This document shows, in pieces, positions 34,256-42,547 of a DNA stretch of 64,000 nt. Numbering within the stretch: position 1 is the first letter of the stretch; each line of letters begins with the position of its first letter. The stretch lies in NCBI RefSeq assembly GCF_025403485.1, contig NZ_CP099966.1, positions 3,695,001-3,759,000 of the forward strand. The letters run 5' to 3'. Origin of the DNA: Chryseobacterium paludis (GTDB lineage: Bacteria > Bacteroidota > Bacteroidia > Flavobacteriales > Weeksellaceae). The notes below the pieces were generated by a model. That model was not told where the DNA came from. It worked only from the letters and a program-made list of their open reading frames with translations, and searched no databases. The translations under genes were made by a program, and so were the position numbers.

Positions 34256-36300
34256 TCTTTTTTATTTTCTAATTTCAATAGAAATGCATATTCCAATGCA
34301 TCTTCTTTAAGTGATTCAAATCTTCCACTCGCTCCGCCATGTCCTGCACTCATATCGGTTTTAAAAAGTAAAAGATTGTCATTGGTTTTCAGCTCTCTTA
34401 ATTTTGCCGTCCATTTGGCTGGTTCCCAATATTGAACTTGAGAATCATGCAAGCCTGTTGTGACAAGCATATGTGGATAATCTTTAGCTTCTACATTGTC
34501 ATATGGAGAATATTCCTTCATATAATGATAATATTCTTTGTCATTCGGATTACCCCATTCATCATATTCCCCTGTTGTTAAAGGAATTGTTTCATCCAGC
34601 ATTGTTGTTACAACATCTACGAAAGGAACCTGTGCAACTATACCATTAAATAAGGTTGGTTCGTAGTTAATAACTGCTCCCACTAATAATCCACCGGCAC
34701 TTCCACCCATCGCATAAAGATGGTTAGATGAAGTGTAATTTTCCTTTATTAAATATTTCCCCGCATCTATAAAATCAAAGAATGTATTCTTTTTAAACAA
34801 CATTTTCCCATCTTCATACCATTCTCTGCCTAAATATTCTCCACCACGGATATGTGCGATGGCATAAATAAAACCTCTATCTAAAATGGAAAGTCTTACA
34901 TTAGAAAAACTTGCATCTACGGTATGTCCATAACTTCCATATCCATATAATAGTAAGGGTGTATTTTCAGATTTTTTGGTGTCTTTATGATAAACCAGGG
35001 AAATGGGAATTTTTGCTTCTCCATCTCGGGAATCTGCCCAAATTCTTTCAGAAATATAATTTTCAGGGAAGAATTTTCCACCCAAAACTTCCTGTTGTTT
35101 CAGAAGTATGGTTGTTTTGTCTTTCATATTATATTCGTAGGTAGAACTTGGCTGTGTTAAAGAAGTGTAGCCATAGCGTAAAATCTCTGTGTCAAATTCT
35201 AAATTAACGCCGATATAAGCGGTATAGGTAGGATCTGAAAATGGGAGATAGTAAGATTCTTTGGTTTTTTCTTCAATGATCTTTATCTGTAACAGACCTT
35301 GCTCTCTTTCTTCAAGAACAAGATAATCTTTAAATATTTCAAAACCTTCCAGTAAAACTTCGGCCCGATGAGGAATTACATCCACCCAGTTTTCCATTCC
35401 GCAATTGTCGATTTTAGCTTTTACAATTTTGAAATTGAAAGCTTCATCAGCATTGGTGATGATGTAAAATTCATCTTCATAATGCTCTACTGAATATTCC
35501 AGATCATCTATTCTAGGCTGAATGATCTTCCAGTCGGCAAAAACATTGTTGGAAGGAATAAAACGATGTTCATCAGAAATAGTGCTGGAGCTCGCAATAA
35601 AAATGTATTGTAAAGATTTTGTTTTGAAAACATTGACATCAAACGTATCGTCCTTTTCATGGAAGATTAAAATGTCTTCTGATGGCTCTGTTCCCAGTTT
35701 GTGTCTGTATACCTGAAATGCACGTAAACTTTCATCCTTTCTGATGTAAAAAACGTGTTCGTTATCATTGGCCCAAACTCCTTTTCCTGTTGTGTTCTCA
35801 ATTTTATCTGAAAGAATTTCTCCAGTTTCTAAATTTTTGAAATTGATCGAATAAATTCTTCGTCCCACATTGTCGGAAGAAAAAGAAGCTAATTTATTAT
35901 TGGGGCTTACAGCAATACTTCCAACTTCGAAAAAGCTTTCTCCCTCTGCAAGGATGTTGACATCAAGAATAATCTCTTCAGGGTTTTCCAGGCTCTTATA
36001 TTTTCTACAGAAAATAGGATATTCTTTTCCTTCTTCATAGCGAACCATATACCAATACCCATTAAAAAAATAGGGTAGAGATTCATCATCCTTTTTGTAA
36101 CGGGATTTCATTTCTTCATAAAGCTCCTCCTGAAAATCTTCAGTTTCCTTCATCATGAAGTCTGAATAAGTATTTTCCTCTTCAATATATTTTATAACTT
36201 CAGGATTCTCCCTTTCATTAAGCCAGAAATAATTGTCTGTCCTTTTATCGCCGTGTATTTCGAGTATTTTTTCTATCTTTTTTGGTTGGGGAGCTTTCAT
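34252..36300 (-). CDS. S9 family oligopeptidase (protease II / oligopeptidase B-like)
   Basis: Cytoplasmic serine peptidase of 682 residues that cleaves short peptides after basic residues in characterised homologues. An N-terminal seven-bladed propeller (about 70-400) is followed by an alpha/beta-hydrolase domain. The catalytic triad is visible as Ser534 in YAMGGSAGGLL, Asp619 in TGLHDSQVQYWEP and His654 in SAGHGGASG. PLLLYGYGSYG and FIYAIAHIRGGEYLGREWYEDGK are standard S9A blocks. No signal peptide is present. The stop overlaps the following small gene by four bases. The first codons MKAPQPKKIEKILEIHGDKRTDNYFWL agree with the family start. Confidence 0.94.
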   Translation of the reverse strand: MKAPQPKKIEKILEIHGDKRTDNYFWLNERENPEVIKYIEEENTYSDFMMKETEDFQEELYEEMKSRYKKDDESLPYFFNGYWYMVRYEEGKEYPIFCRKYKSLENPEEIILDVNILAEGESFFEVGSIAVSPNNKLASFSSDNVGRRIYSINFKNLETGEILSDKIENTTGKGVWANDNEHVFYIRKDESLRAFQVYRHKLGTEPSEDILIFHEKDDTFDVNVFKTKSLQYIFIASSSTISDEHRFIPSNNVFADWKIIQPRIDDLEYSVEHYEDEFYIITNADEAFNFKIVKAKIDNCGMENWVDVIPHRAEVLLEGFEIFKDYLVLEEREQGLLQIKIIEEKTKESYYLPFSDPTYTAYIGVNLEFDTEILRYGYTSLTQPSSTYEYNMKDKTTILLKQQEVLGGKFFPENYISERIWADSRDGEAKIPISLVYHKDTKKSENTPLLLYGYGSYGHTVDASFSNVRLSILDRGFIYAIAHIRGGEYLGREWYEDGKMLFKKNTFFDFIDAGKYLIKENYTSSNHLYAMGGSAGGLLVGAVINYEPTLFNGIVAQVPFVDVVTTMLDETIPLTTGEYDEWGNPNDKEYYHYMKEYSPYDNVEAKDYPHMLVTTGLHDSQVQYWEPAKWTAKLRELKTNDNLLLFKTDMSAGHGGASGRFESLKEDALEYAFLLKLENKKE

Positions 36301-36410
36301 CCGGGGTATTTTAATTTTTTATTGGTTCGAAAGAGCATCATTTTATACTTTCACTTTGAAAAATATATGTAGACATTTTATTCAATATTAATTTTTGTTC
36401 AAATTTAATT

Positions 36411-36447
36411 AAAAAAAAGCCATCTTTCCTTTTATTGAAAGACGGCT
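36411..36447 (-). terminator. Terminator after hemD
   Basis: On the minus strand AGCCGTCTTTC (36447-36437) pairs with GAAAGATGGCT (36428-36418), 11 pairs with one wobble, and is followed by a run of eight T. It lies 22 bases after the hemD stop. Confidence 0.9.
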
Positions 36448-36469
36448 ATATTTTATGTGATATTAAAAA

Positions 36470-37213
36470 CTACTTATGAAGGCTTTTAATATATTTTTCA
36501 AGTGCCATGGTCATGGATGGTGTTTCCTTGGTAGGAGCCATTACATCTACTCTTAGTCCCGCTTCTTCAGCTGCATTTAAAGTAGTATTTCCAAAGACGG
36601 CAATCTTGGTCTCATCTTGTTTGAAATCTTCAAAATTCATCTGTAACGATTTAATTCCTTGTGGACTGAAGAATATCAACATATCATAATCTTTAATATT
36701 GATATCGCTTAGATTACTGCATACCGTTCTGTACATGATTGCTCTTGTCCAGTCAATATTTGCAGTGTCAAGTGTCTTAATCGTATCCGGACTTAAAACG
36801 TCTGAAGACGGTAATAGATATTTCTCAGTTGGAAATTTTTTGAAAAGAGGTAATAGATCTGAGAAGTTTTTCTCCCCAAAGCTGATTTTTCTCTTCCTGT
36901 AGACGATGTGTTTTTGAAGATAGTTAGCAATCGCTTCAGACTGGCAGATGTATCGCATCGTATCCGGAACAGCAAAACGCAGTTCTTCAGCTAGTCTAAA
37001 GTAGTGGTCTATCGCATTCTTACTGGTAAAGATAATGCCAGTATACTGCGTTAGATCTATTTTTTGTGTTCTAAGTTCTTTATTGTCAACTCCCTCTACG
37101 TGGATGAACGGACGGAAATCAATCTTTATTTTTTCCTTCTTCGCTATATCCAGGTATGGAGAAGACTCACTAGGCGCTGGTTGAGAAACCAATATAGACT
37201 TTATTCTCATCAT
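36470..37213 (-). CDS. hemD: Uroporphyrinogen-III synthase
   Basis: Cyclises hydroxymethylbilane to uroporphyrinogen III in heme biosynthesis. At 247 residues it has the low-conservation two-domain layout of HemD: RIKSILVSQPAPSESSPYLDIAKK at the start, GIIFTSKNAIDHYFR, an inter-domain region with YLLPSSDVLSPD, MYRTVCSNL, DMLIFFSPQGIKSL (the typical segment lining the active-site cleft), and FGNTTLNAAEEAGL near the end. It follows the DUF4271 gene by nine bases; this pairing is widespread in Bacteroidota. A terminator follows directly. The family assignment rests on pattern and context, since HemD has few invariant residues. Confidence 0.88.
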   Translation of the reverse strand: MMRIKSILVSQPAPSESSPYLDIAKKEKIKIDFRPFIHVEGVDNKELRTQKIDLTQYTGIIFTSKNAIDHYFRLAEELRFAVPDTMRYICQSEAIANYLQKHIVYRKRKISFGEKNFSDLLPLFKKFPTEKYLLPSSDVLSPDTIKTLDTANIDWTRAIMYRTVCSNLSDINIKDYDMLIFFSPQGIKSLQMNFEDFKQDETKIAVFGNTTLNAAEEAGLRVDVMAPTKETPSMTMALEKYIKSLHK

Positions 37214-37222
37214 TGACTTTTA

Positions 37223-37891
37223 TTAAAAAAATAACAATTTCCAAAGCAACAATAATGGCGCTATTTGGAGGGTGCAAATATACAAAAATTTATAATACCA
37301 TTTTTCAGGTAAGATGTTGTTCTTGTGAAATAAATAGAAAAAAACCTTAAAAATAAACACAAAAGAAAAGAATGCTAAATAGTAAAAAAATATTTTATTT
37401 CTGTCAATTGGGAAATAATAATGGGTAACACACAGAATTATTAATAAAAATGAAAGAATGAAATAAAATTTAGTGGAGGTAAAGTAAAAAATTAACCATT
37501 TTTTTGTGTCTCCTATACTTTGATAAAATAAAAAGCCTAAAGTAGATTTTGTTAAATAAAAAAGACTGATTGCTGATAAACAATATCCAAATTTATTCAT
37601 TTGATACCCCAATACTTGTAAATCGGCAATATATTTAGGGACAACTGGAATGTATTGTGATAATAATACGGCTAAAGTAAGTGTGATTACACAGGATGTG
37701 ATGATCCAGCTAGCTAAATTATTACTGGCATCAAAATATTTTTGAAGCAGAAAATCTTTTAGATTGGCGCCTCTTTCTACGATATTAATCATAAAAAGAT
37801 ATAAAAATATGCAGCCCAGCAATATAAAGATCACCCAATCATTGTTCTCAGGAATCCTTACATGGTTTACGAAATTTTGTGATAATAGCAA
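37223..37891 (-). CDS. DUF4271 integral membrane protein
   Basis: Inner-membrane protein with about six or seven hydrophobic helices, in the DUF4271 family that accompanies hemD across Bacteroidota. The function is unknown. I place the start at the TTG at 37891 (LLLSQNFVNHVRIPENNDW), 14 bases after an exact TAATTTTG promoter element (37913-37906). The longer frame from 37987 would run across the divergent glycosyltransferase start and its promoter. Visible features are IPENNDWVIFILLGCIFLYL (first helix), QYFDASNN-type loop, and NNILPEKWYYKFLYICTLQIAPLLLLWKLLFF at the C-terminus, as in the family. Confidence 0.82.
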   Translation of the reverse strand: MLLSQNFVNHVRIPENNDWVIFILLGCIFLYLFMINIVERGANLKDFLLQKYFDASNNLASWIITSCVITLTLAVLLSQYIPVVPKYIADLQVLGYQMNKFGYCLSAISLFYLTKSTLGFLFYQSIGDTKKWLIFYFTSTKFYFILSFLLIILCVTHYYFPIDRNKIFFYYLAFFSFVFIFKVFFYLFHKNNILPEKWYYKFLYICTLQIAPLLLLWKLLFF

Positions 37892-37905
37892 CCGATTGTT
37901 TTTTG

Positions 37906-37913
37906 CAAAATTA
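37906..37913 (-). promoter_or_regulatory. TAnnTTTG promoter element for DUF4271-hemD
   Basis: TAATTTTG read on the minus strand, 14 bases ahead of the proposed TTG start at 37891. It lies back to back with the glycosyltransferase promoter. Confidence 0.55.
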
Positions 37914-37950
37914 TAGAATATTTTGTATAAAATAAAAAGGTTAAATAAAC

Positions 37951-37958
37951 TATCTTTG
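37951..37958 (+). promoter_or_regulatory. TAnnTTTG promoter element for the mannosyltransferase gene
   Basis: TATCTTTG followed by CA, ending nine bases before the ATG at 37968. With transcription normally starting a few bases after this element, the leader would be almost absent. Confidence 0.6.
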
Positions 37959-37967
37959 CAAACTGAA

Positions 37968-38684
37968 ATGAAAAAACTCGTCATCATTCCAACTTATAAC
38001 GAAAAGGAAAATATTGAAAATATTATTTCCAAAGTTTTTGCATTGGAAGAAGACTTTCATATTCTTGTTGTAGATGACTCCTCTCCTGACGGAACGGCAG
38101 AAATTGTAAAAGATCTGCAAAGAAGATTTTCTCATGGTCTTCACCTTTCAATAAGGCATGTAAAAGACGGCTTAGGGAAAGCTTATATTCATGGGTTTAA
38201 ATGGGCACTTCAAAATAATTATGATTATATTTTTGAAATGGATGCAGATTTTTCTCATAATCCAAATGATCTACCCAAATTATATGAAGCTTGCTTAAAC
38301 GCAGATATGGCAATTGGTTCGCGTTATTCAAAAGGAGTAAATGTCGTAAACTGGCCAATGGGAAGGGTATTGCTTTCCTATTTTGCATCCAAATATGTAA
38401 GATTTATTTTAGGACTGCCTATTCATGACACTACAGCTGGATTTGTCTGTTTTTCGAAAAAGGTTTTGGAAAATATCGATTTGGAGAATGTAAGGTTAAA
38501 AGGTTATGGTTTTCAAATTGAAATGAAATTCAGAACTTTTAAAAAAGGCTTCAAAATTGTAGAAGTACCTATTATTTTTACCAATAGAATTTTAGGAGAA
38601 AGTAAAATGAATGGCGGAATTATTCATGAGGCCGTTTTTGGTGTTTTAAATTTAAAATGGAAATCATTAATTAACAGATTATGA
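37968..38684 (+). CDS. Polyprenol monophosphomannose synthase-like GT2 glycosyltransferase
   Basis: Transfers a sugar, typically mannose, from a nucleotide donor to polyprenyl phosphate at the inner membrane. The protein has 238 residues from the ATG at 37968; the frame extends 15 codons upstream but those lie in the promoter. GT2 features are MKKLVIIPTYNEKENIENII, VVDDSSPDGTAEIV (donor-binding DDSSPDGT), FEMDADFSHNP (the DAD metal motif), GSRYSKGVNVVNWPMGR and TAGFVCFSKKVLE, with the RILGESKMNGGII end of Dpm1-like enzymes. There is no C-terminal membrane helix, so it belongs to the soluble, peripherally attached class. It overlaps the DUF4296 gene by four bases (ATGA). Confidence 0.9.
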   Translation: MKKLVIIPTYNEKENIENIISKVFALEEDFHILVVDDSSPDGTAEIVKDLQRRFSHGLHLSIRHVKDGLGKAYIHGFKWALQNNYDYIFEMDADFSHNPNDLPKLYEACLNADMAIGSRYSKGVNVVNWPMGRVLLSYFASKYVRFILGLPIHDTTAGFVCFSKKVLENIDLENVRLKGYGFQIEMKFRTFKKGFKIVEVPIIFTNRILGESKMNGGIIHEAVFGVLNLKWKSLINRL

Positions 38685-39049
38685 AAAAATTGATTTTTCT
38701 TTTTGTTTTGATGTTTGTATTTTCTTGTAAGAAATACGTTGATACACCTAAGAATCTTGTTTCCAAAGATAAAATGTCTGAAATACTGGCTGATCTTGCA
38801 ATCAATGATCAGGCAACTTTTATGTTTCAGAATACGAATTTAGAGAGTGGAACAAGATATGTTCTTAAGACCCACAATGTAAAAGCCGATGACTTTGTAG
38901 AAAGTTTTAAATATTATGTTGTCGAACAAAAGATGACTGATATTGCTGATGAAGCACAGAAGATAATACTAAAAAAAGATCCTAAAGCGGATAAATATGT
39001 AAATGATAAACTAAAGAAGAATAAAAATCTTCCCACTTTGTCAAACTAA
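38681..39049 (+). CDS. DUF4296 lipoprotein
   Basis: Small lipoprotein of 122 residues with lipobox VFSC (Cys16) followed by KKYVDTPKNLVSKDKMSEILADLAINDQA, the N-terminal block of DUF4296. The remainder is helical and Lys-rich. It begins inside the stop of the mannosyltransferase (four-base overlap), a conserved gene order in flavobacteria. The function is unknown, and envelope location is predicted from the lipobox. Confidence 0.88.
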   Translation: MKKLIFLFVLMFVFSCKKYVDTPKNLVSKDKMSEILADLAINDQATFMFQNTNLESGTRYVLKTHNVKADDFVESFKYYVVEQKMTDIADEAQKIILKKDPKADKYVNDKLKKNKNLPTLSN

Positions 39050-39117
39050 TTTAAATGTAGAAAGCGCACCAGTTGGTAATGTAAAAGCCAGTGGCAATGA
39101 ATTAATAAAACAGAAGA

Positions 39118-40248
39118 ATGAAATTTTTTAATATAGAAAAAACCTCTGAGGGGAAAGCTAGAGCCGGAGAACTTACTACCGATCATGGTAAAGTTCAGAC
39201 GCCTATTTTTATGCCGGTAGGAACTGTTGCGAGTGTAAAAACGGTTCACCAAAGAGAATTAAAAGAAGACATTAAAGCCCAAATTATATTAGGGAACACA
39301 TACCACCTATATCTTCGTCCAACAATGGATGTCATGCAGGAAGCAGGAGGGCTTCATAAATTCATGAATTGGGATCTTCCTATTCTTACGGATTCAGGAG
39401 GTTTTCAGGTGTTTTCACTTTCAGGAAGCAGAAAAATGTCTGAAGAAGGAGTGAAATTTAAATCTCATATCGACGGAAGCTATCATCTTTTTACACCTGA
39501 AAAATCAATGGAGATCCAAAGGCAGATCGGGGCAGATATTTTTATGGCTTTTGACGAATGTGTTGCTTATCCTAGTGAGTATAACCAGGTAAAAGCGTCC
39601 ATGGAAATGACACACCGCTGGTTAAAAAGATGCATTGACTGGAATGAAAAAAATCCTGAACTATACGGTCATAAACAAAGGTTTTTCCCTATTGTCCAGG
39701 GTTCTACATATTCTGATTTAAGAAAAATTTCCGCTGAGGTTATCTCGGAAGCAGGAGCGGAAGGAAATGCAATCGGTGGTCTTTCTGTAGGAGAACCAGA
39801 GGAAGAAATGTACAGGATCACAGATGAGGTAACAGATATTCTACCTAAAGAAAAACCCAGATATCTGATGGGAGTTGGTACTCCATGGAATATTTTGGAA
39901 TCGATTGGATTAGGAATCGATATGATGGATTGTGTAATGCCTACAAGAAATGCAAGAAATGCTATGCTCTTTACATGGCAGGGAGTAATGAATCTAAAAA
40001 ACGAAAAGTGGAAGAAAGATTTTTCGCCTTTAGATGAGTTTGGGACAAGTTTTGTAGATAAAGAATATTCAAAAGCATATGTCCGCCATTTGTTTGTTTC
40101 AAAAGAATACCTTGGAAAGCAGATAGCATCCATTCATAATTTAGCTTTTTATTTAGATTTGGTAAAAGTTGCGAGAGAACATATTATTGCTGGCGATTTC
40201 TATGAGTGGAAAAAATCAGTTGATCCTATTCTTAGACAAAGATTATAA
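39118..40248 (+). CDS. tgt: Queuine/preQ1 tRNA-guanosine(34) transglycosylase
   Basis: Exchanges guanine-34 of GU(N) anticodon tRNAs for preQ1. At 376 residues it is full length. Motifs are ILTDSGGFQVFSLSG with the catalytic Asp general base, AFDECVAYPS, FPIVQGSTYSDLR, IGGLSVGEP and GIDMMDCVMPTRNARNA with the nucleophile Asp and substrate contacts. The C-terminal zinc loop is unusual. Where most bacterial enzymes have a CxCxxC cluster before YxRHL, this one has FGTSFVDKEYSKAYVRHLF with no cysteine at all. The region is otherwise colinear, so the fold may be held without zinc. It is followed after nine bases by the LptF/G permease gene. Confidence 0.95.
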   Translation: MKFFNIEKTSEGKARAGELTTDHGKVQTPIFMPVGTVASVKTVHQRELKEDIKAQIILGNTYHLYLRPTMDVMQEAGGLHKFMNWDLPILTDSGGFQVFSLSGSRKMSEEGVKFKSHIDGSYHLFTPEKSMEIQRQIGADIFMAFDECVAYPSEYNQVKASMEMTHRWLKRCIDWNEKNPELYGHKQRFFPIVQGSTYSDLRKISAEVISEAGAEGNAIGGLSVGEPEEEMYRITDEVTDILPKEKPRYLMGVGTPWNILESIGLGIDMMDCVMPTRNARNAMLFTWQGVMNLKNEKWKKDFSPLDEFGTSFVDKEYSKAYVRHLFVSKEYLGKQIASIHNLAFYLDLVKVAREHIIAGDFYEWKKSVDPILRQRL

Positions 40249-40257
40249 AAGAAGATT

Positions 40258-41370
40258 ATGTTTACAATTATAGATAGATATATCATAAAAAAATATCTTG
40301 GAACTTTTGGTTTCATGCTCATATTGTTGTCTATAGTTGTTTTAGTAATCGATGTCCAGCAGAAGATCCCAAGGATTGAAAATGCAACGGCTATTGATGC
40401 TAAATTAAATTTAACCTATTTTCTTGTCCATTTTTATCCGTTCTGGATCATCAACCTGGTCATGACATTTTTGTCTATTTTGGTATTTATTTCGGTAATT
40501 TATTTTACCTCCAGAATGGCAAATAATACTGAAATTGTTGCTGTTATCAGTAGTGGTGCCAGTTTTCACCGTTTTGCAAAACCATATTTGTTGACCTCAT
40601 TGTTTATTGCATTTCTGTCTCTTGCAATCAATCATTTTGTGTTGCCCTGGGCAAATATTAAGAAGAATGAGCTTGAGGCATATACATACAACGCAGCAAA
40701 TAAAGAAAAGGTCTTAGGAACGGCTCCTGTTACGGCACAGCTTAGCAGAACAGAATATATTTTTATCAATTCATGGAATAAGAGAGAAAGGAGAGGTTCC
40801 GGTTTTATATTTCAGAAATTTGATAAAGACAGAAGGATGCTTTATGAACTAAAGGCATCTGACGTATATTGGGATGTACCCAAAAAACAATTTGTTTTGA
40901 ATAACTACGCCGAGAAAACCATCAATAAAAATAATTCTGAAAAACTAGCGAATGGACCCGAATTAAGAAAAAGCTATGGCCATGCTCCGGAAGAGCTCTT
41001 TCCAAATGAGTTATTAGGACAAAATAAAACAACTCCAGAACTTTTGAAATTTATTCAGCGGGAAAAAGAAAAAGGAAACAGTAATCTGAATACCCACTTG
41101 AATGAATTGTATCAAAGGACTTCAATGCCTATTTCTATTGTTATTCTGACGTTTTTAGCGCTTTCTCTTTCCTCACAAAAGAAAAGAGGTGGTCTTGGAA
41201 TTAATTTAGCAATTGGGATCTCTCTTGCCTTTATTTTTGTGTTTTCATTTGAAGCATTAAAGGTAGTCTCGGAAAATAAAAGTATGTCTCCAGCACTGGC
41301 TATGTGGTTTCCGAATCTTATCTTTTTACCTATTGCGTTATATCTGTATCTGAGAAGAGCAAATCAATAG
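40258..41370 (+). CDS. LptF/LptG-family permease (YjgP/YjgQ)
   Basis: Inner-membrane subunit of the lipopolysaccharide export ABC transporter, which extracts LPS from the inner membrane for delivery to LptD. The length of 370 residues is usual. It starts FTIIDRYIIKKYLGTFGFMLI, the family N-terminus, with six hydrophobic helices (three before and three after a periplasmic beta-jellyroll of about 170 residues), and the AVISSGASFHRF coupling segment near residue 95. LptF and LptG cannot be told apart safely from one copy. Its last seven bases overlap the convergent birA gene. The gene order tgt-lptF/G is common in flavobacteria. Confidence 0.9.
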   Translation: MFTIIDRYIIKKYLGTFGFMLILLSIVVLVIDVQQKIPRIENATAIDAKLNLTYFLVHFYPFWIINLVMTFLSILVFISVIYFTSRMANNTEIVAVISSGASFHRFAKPYLLTSLFIAFLSLAINHFVLPWANIKKNELEAYTYNAANKEKVLGTAPVTAQLSRTEYIFINSWNKRERRGSGFIFQKFDKDRRMLYELKASDVYWDVPKKQFVLNNYAEKTINKNNSEKLANGPELRKSYGHAPEELFPNELLGQNKTTPELLKFIQREKEKGNSNLNTHLNELYQRTSMPISIVILTFLALSLSSQKKRGGLGINLAIGISLAFIFVFSFEALKVVSENKSMSPALAMWFPNLIFLPIALYLYLRRANQ

Positions 41371-42077
41371 AGAAGCTTAATTTCTTTGTGGTAAAAAGAA
41401 CGTATACCTTCTTCCAGTTCGATCCAGATTTCTCCCTTTTCATCGGAGAATTTTATGATGCCATTTTGTCTCTTTTTGTCGATCTCGAAAACAGAAATTT
41501 CATCTTTTCTAAATAGATTTTGATTGAATTGTTTCATTATTTCTCCCTCTGAAGGAATATTATTCAGTTTTTCAACCAGGAAATCATGTAGCTTTAAAGT
41601 GAATTCCTCAAGATCGAATTTTCTGCCTGTCAGCGTTAGAAGTGAACCAGCATTGGAAATTTCATCAAACTTCTCCTGAAGAATATTTATTCCTGCTCCA
41701 ATGATGAAATAATTTTTTTGATTAATTTTTTTCTTTTCGATCAATATCCCTACTATTTTCTTACTTTTAAGAATAATATCATTGGGCCATTTTATCTTTA
41801 CATCACTTTCAGTCATATTGGCAAGGAAATCCCTGATAACAATTGCGGTATAATAATTGAACATAAAATCCGTGAGCTTGAAATGATTAGTGCCTACAGC
41901 TAGTGTGTATGCGAGATTTTTTTCAGCTATGGAAGACCATGTATTTCCGTATTGACCGCGGCCTTTAGTTTGGTTAAATGTATGTAAAGCAATAAAATCT
42001 GAATTTTCGTAAAGTAAAAACTTTGAAATTTCGTCATTAGTAGAAGAACACTCTTTTAGATAGAATAGTTGAGCCAT
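41364..42077 (-). CDS. birA: Biotin--[acetyl-CoA-carboxylase] ligase
   Basis: Attaches biotin to the carrier domain of acetyl-CoA carboxylase by way of biotinyl-AMP. The 237-residue protein has the catalytic and small C-terminal domains only; no N-terminal helix-turn-helix is present, so it is not a biotin repressor. Motifs are KECSSTNDEISKFL, QTKGRGQYGNTWSS (the GRGRxGxxW-type adenylate loop), KIKWPNDIILKSKKIVGILIE (KWPND and biotin contacts) and IGAGINI. It is divergent from rsfS with an 86-base gap, as in many Flavobacteriia, and converges on the LptF/G gene with a seven-base overlap. Confidence 0.95.
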   Translation of the reverse strand: MAQLFYLKECSSTNDEISKFLLYENSDFIALHTFNQTKGRGQYGNTWSSIAEKNLAYTLAVGTNHFKLTDFMFNYYTAIVIRDFLANMTESDVKIKWPNDIILKSKKIVGILIEKKKINQKNYFIIGAGINILQEKFDEISNAGSLLTLTGRKFDLEEFTLKLHDFLVEKLNNIPSEGEIMKQFNQNLFRKDEISVFEIDKKRQNGIIKFSDEKGEIWIELEEGIRSFYHKEIKLLY

Positions 42078-42135
42078 TAAGAAAACTTTAAGACTTTAAA
42101 GGGTTAAAAGTAAGGCTAAAGTAAAGAAAAAACAA

Positions 42136-42143
42136 TAAATTTG
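42136..42143 (+). promoter_or_regulatory. TAnnTTTG promoter element for rsfS-ftsH
   Basis: TAAATTTG followed by CAG, 20 bases before the rsfS ATG. No clear -33 TTTG was found at the usual distance. Confidence 0.5.
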
Positions 42144-42163
42144 CAGATTATAGTATTTTTTTA

Positions 42164-42532
42164 ATGAATAAGACAGTAGAAAAGCAAGAATTAATAGATA
42201 AAATCGTTGAAGCTATCCAAGATGTAAAAGGAGAAGACATTATGATCTTCGATCTTTCCAACATTGAAAACTCAGTGGCAGAAACGTTTGTAATATGTAG
42301 TGGAAACTCAAACACACAAGTTTCTGCATTAGCAGGAAGTGTAGAGAAGAAAGTGAGAAACGAACTTCAGGATAGACCTTGGCATGTCGAGGGAACTGAT
42401 AACGCAATGTGGGTTTTGGTAGATTACGTAACAGTAGTTGTTCACATATTCCAAAAACAGGTACGGGAGTACTATGATATTGAGGAATTGTGGGGTGATG
42501 CTAAAATTACCAAAATTGAAAATGAAATTTAA
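42164..42532 (+). CDS. rsfS: Ribosomal silencing factor RsfS
   Basis: Binds ribosomal protein L14 (uL14) and blocks subunit joining under nutrient limitation. The protein is 122 residues and single-domain. Typical blocks are KIVEAIQDVKGEDIMIFDLS, FVICSGNSNTQVSALAGSVEKKV, RPWHVEGTDNAMWVLVDYVTVVVHIFQKQVREYYDIEELWGDA with the invariant E-G-x2-x-W-LxDYxxxxVHxF pattern. It is followed after 15 bases by ftsH, probably as one transcript. Confidence 0.96.
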   Translation: MNKTVEKQELIDKIVEAIQDVKGEDIMIFDLSNIENSVAETFVICSGNSNTQVSALAGSVEKKVRNELQDRPWHVEGTDNAMWVLVDYVTVVVHIFQKQVREYYDIEELWGDAKITKIENEI

Positions 42533-42547
42533 TTTTAAAAAGTATAA

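Noticed and set aside
39050..39117. Short imperfect repeat CCAGTTGGTAATG / CCAGTGGCAATG before tgt
   Set aside because: The gap is 68 bases, the repeat is imperfect and no structure or conserved element could be recognised.
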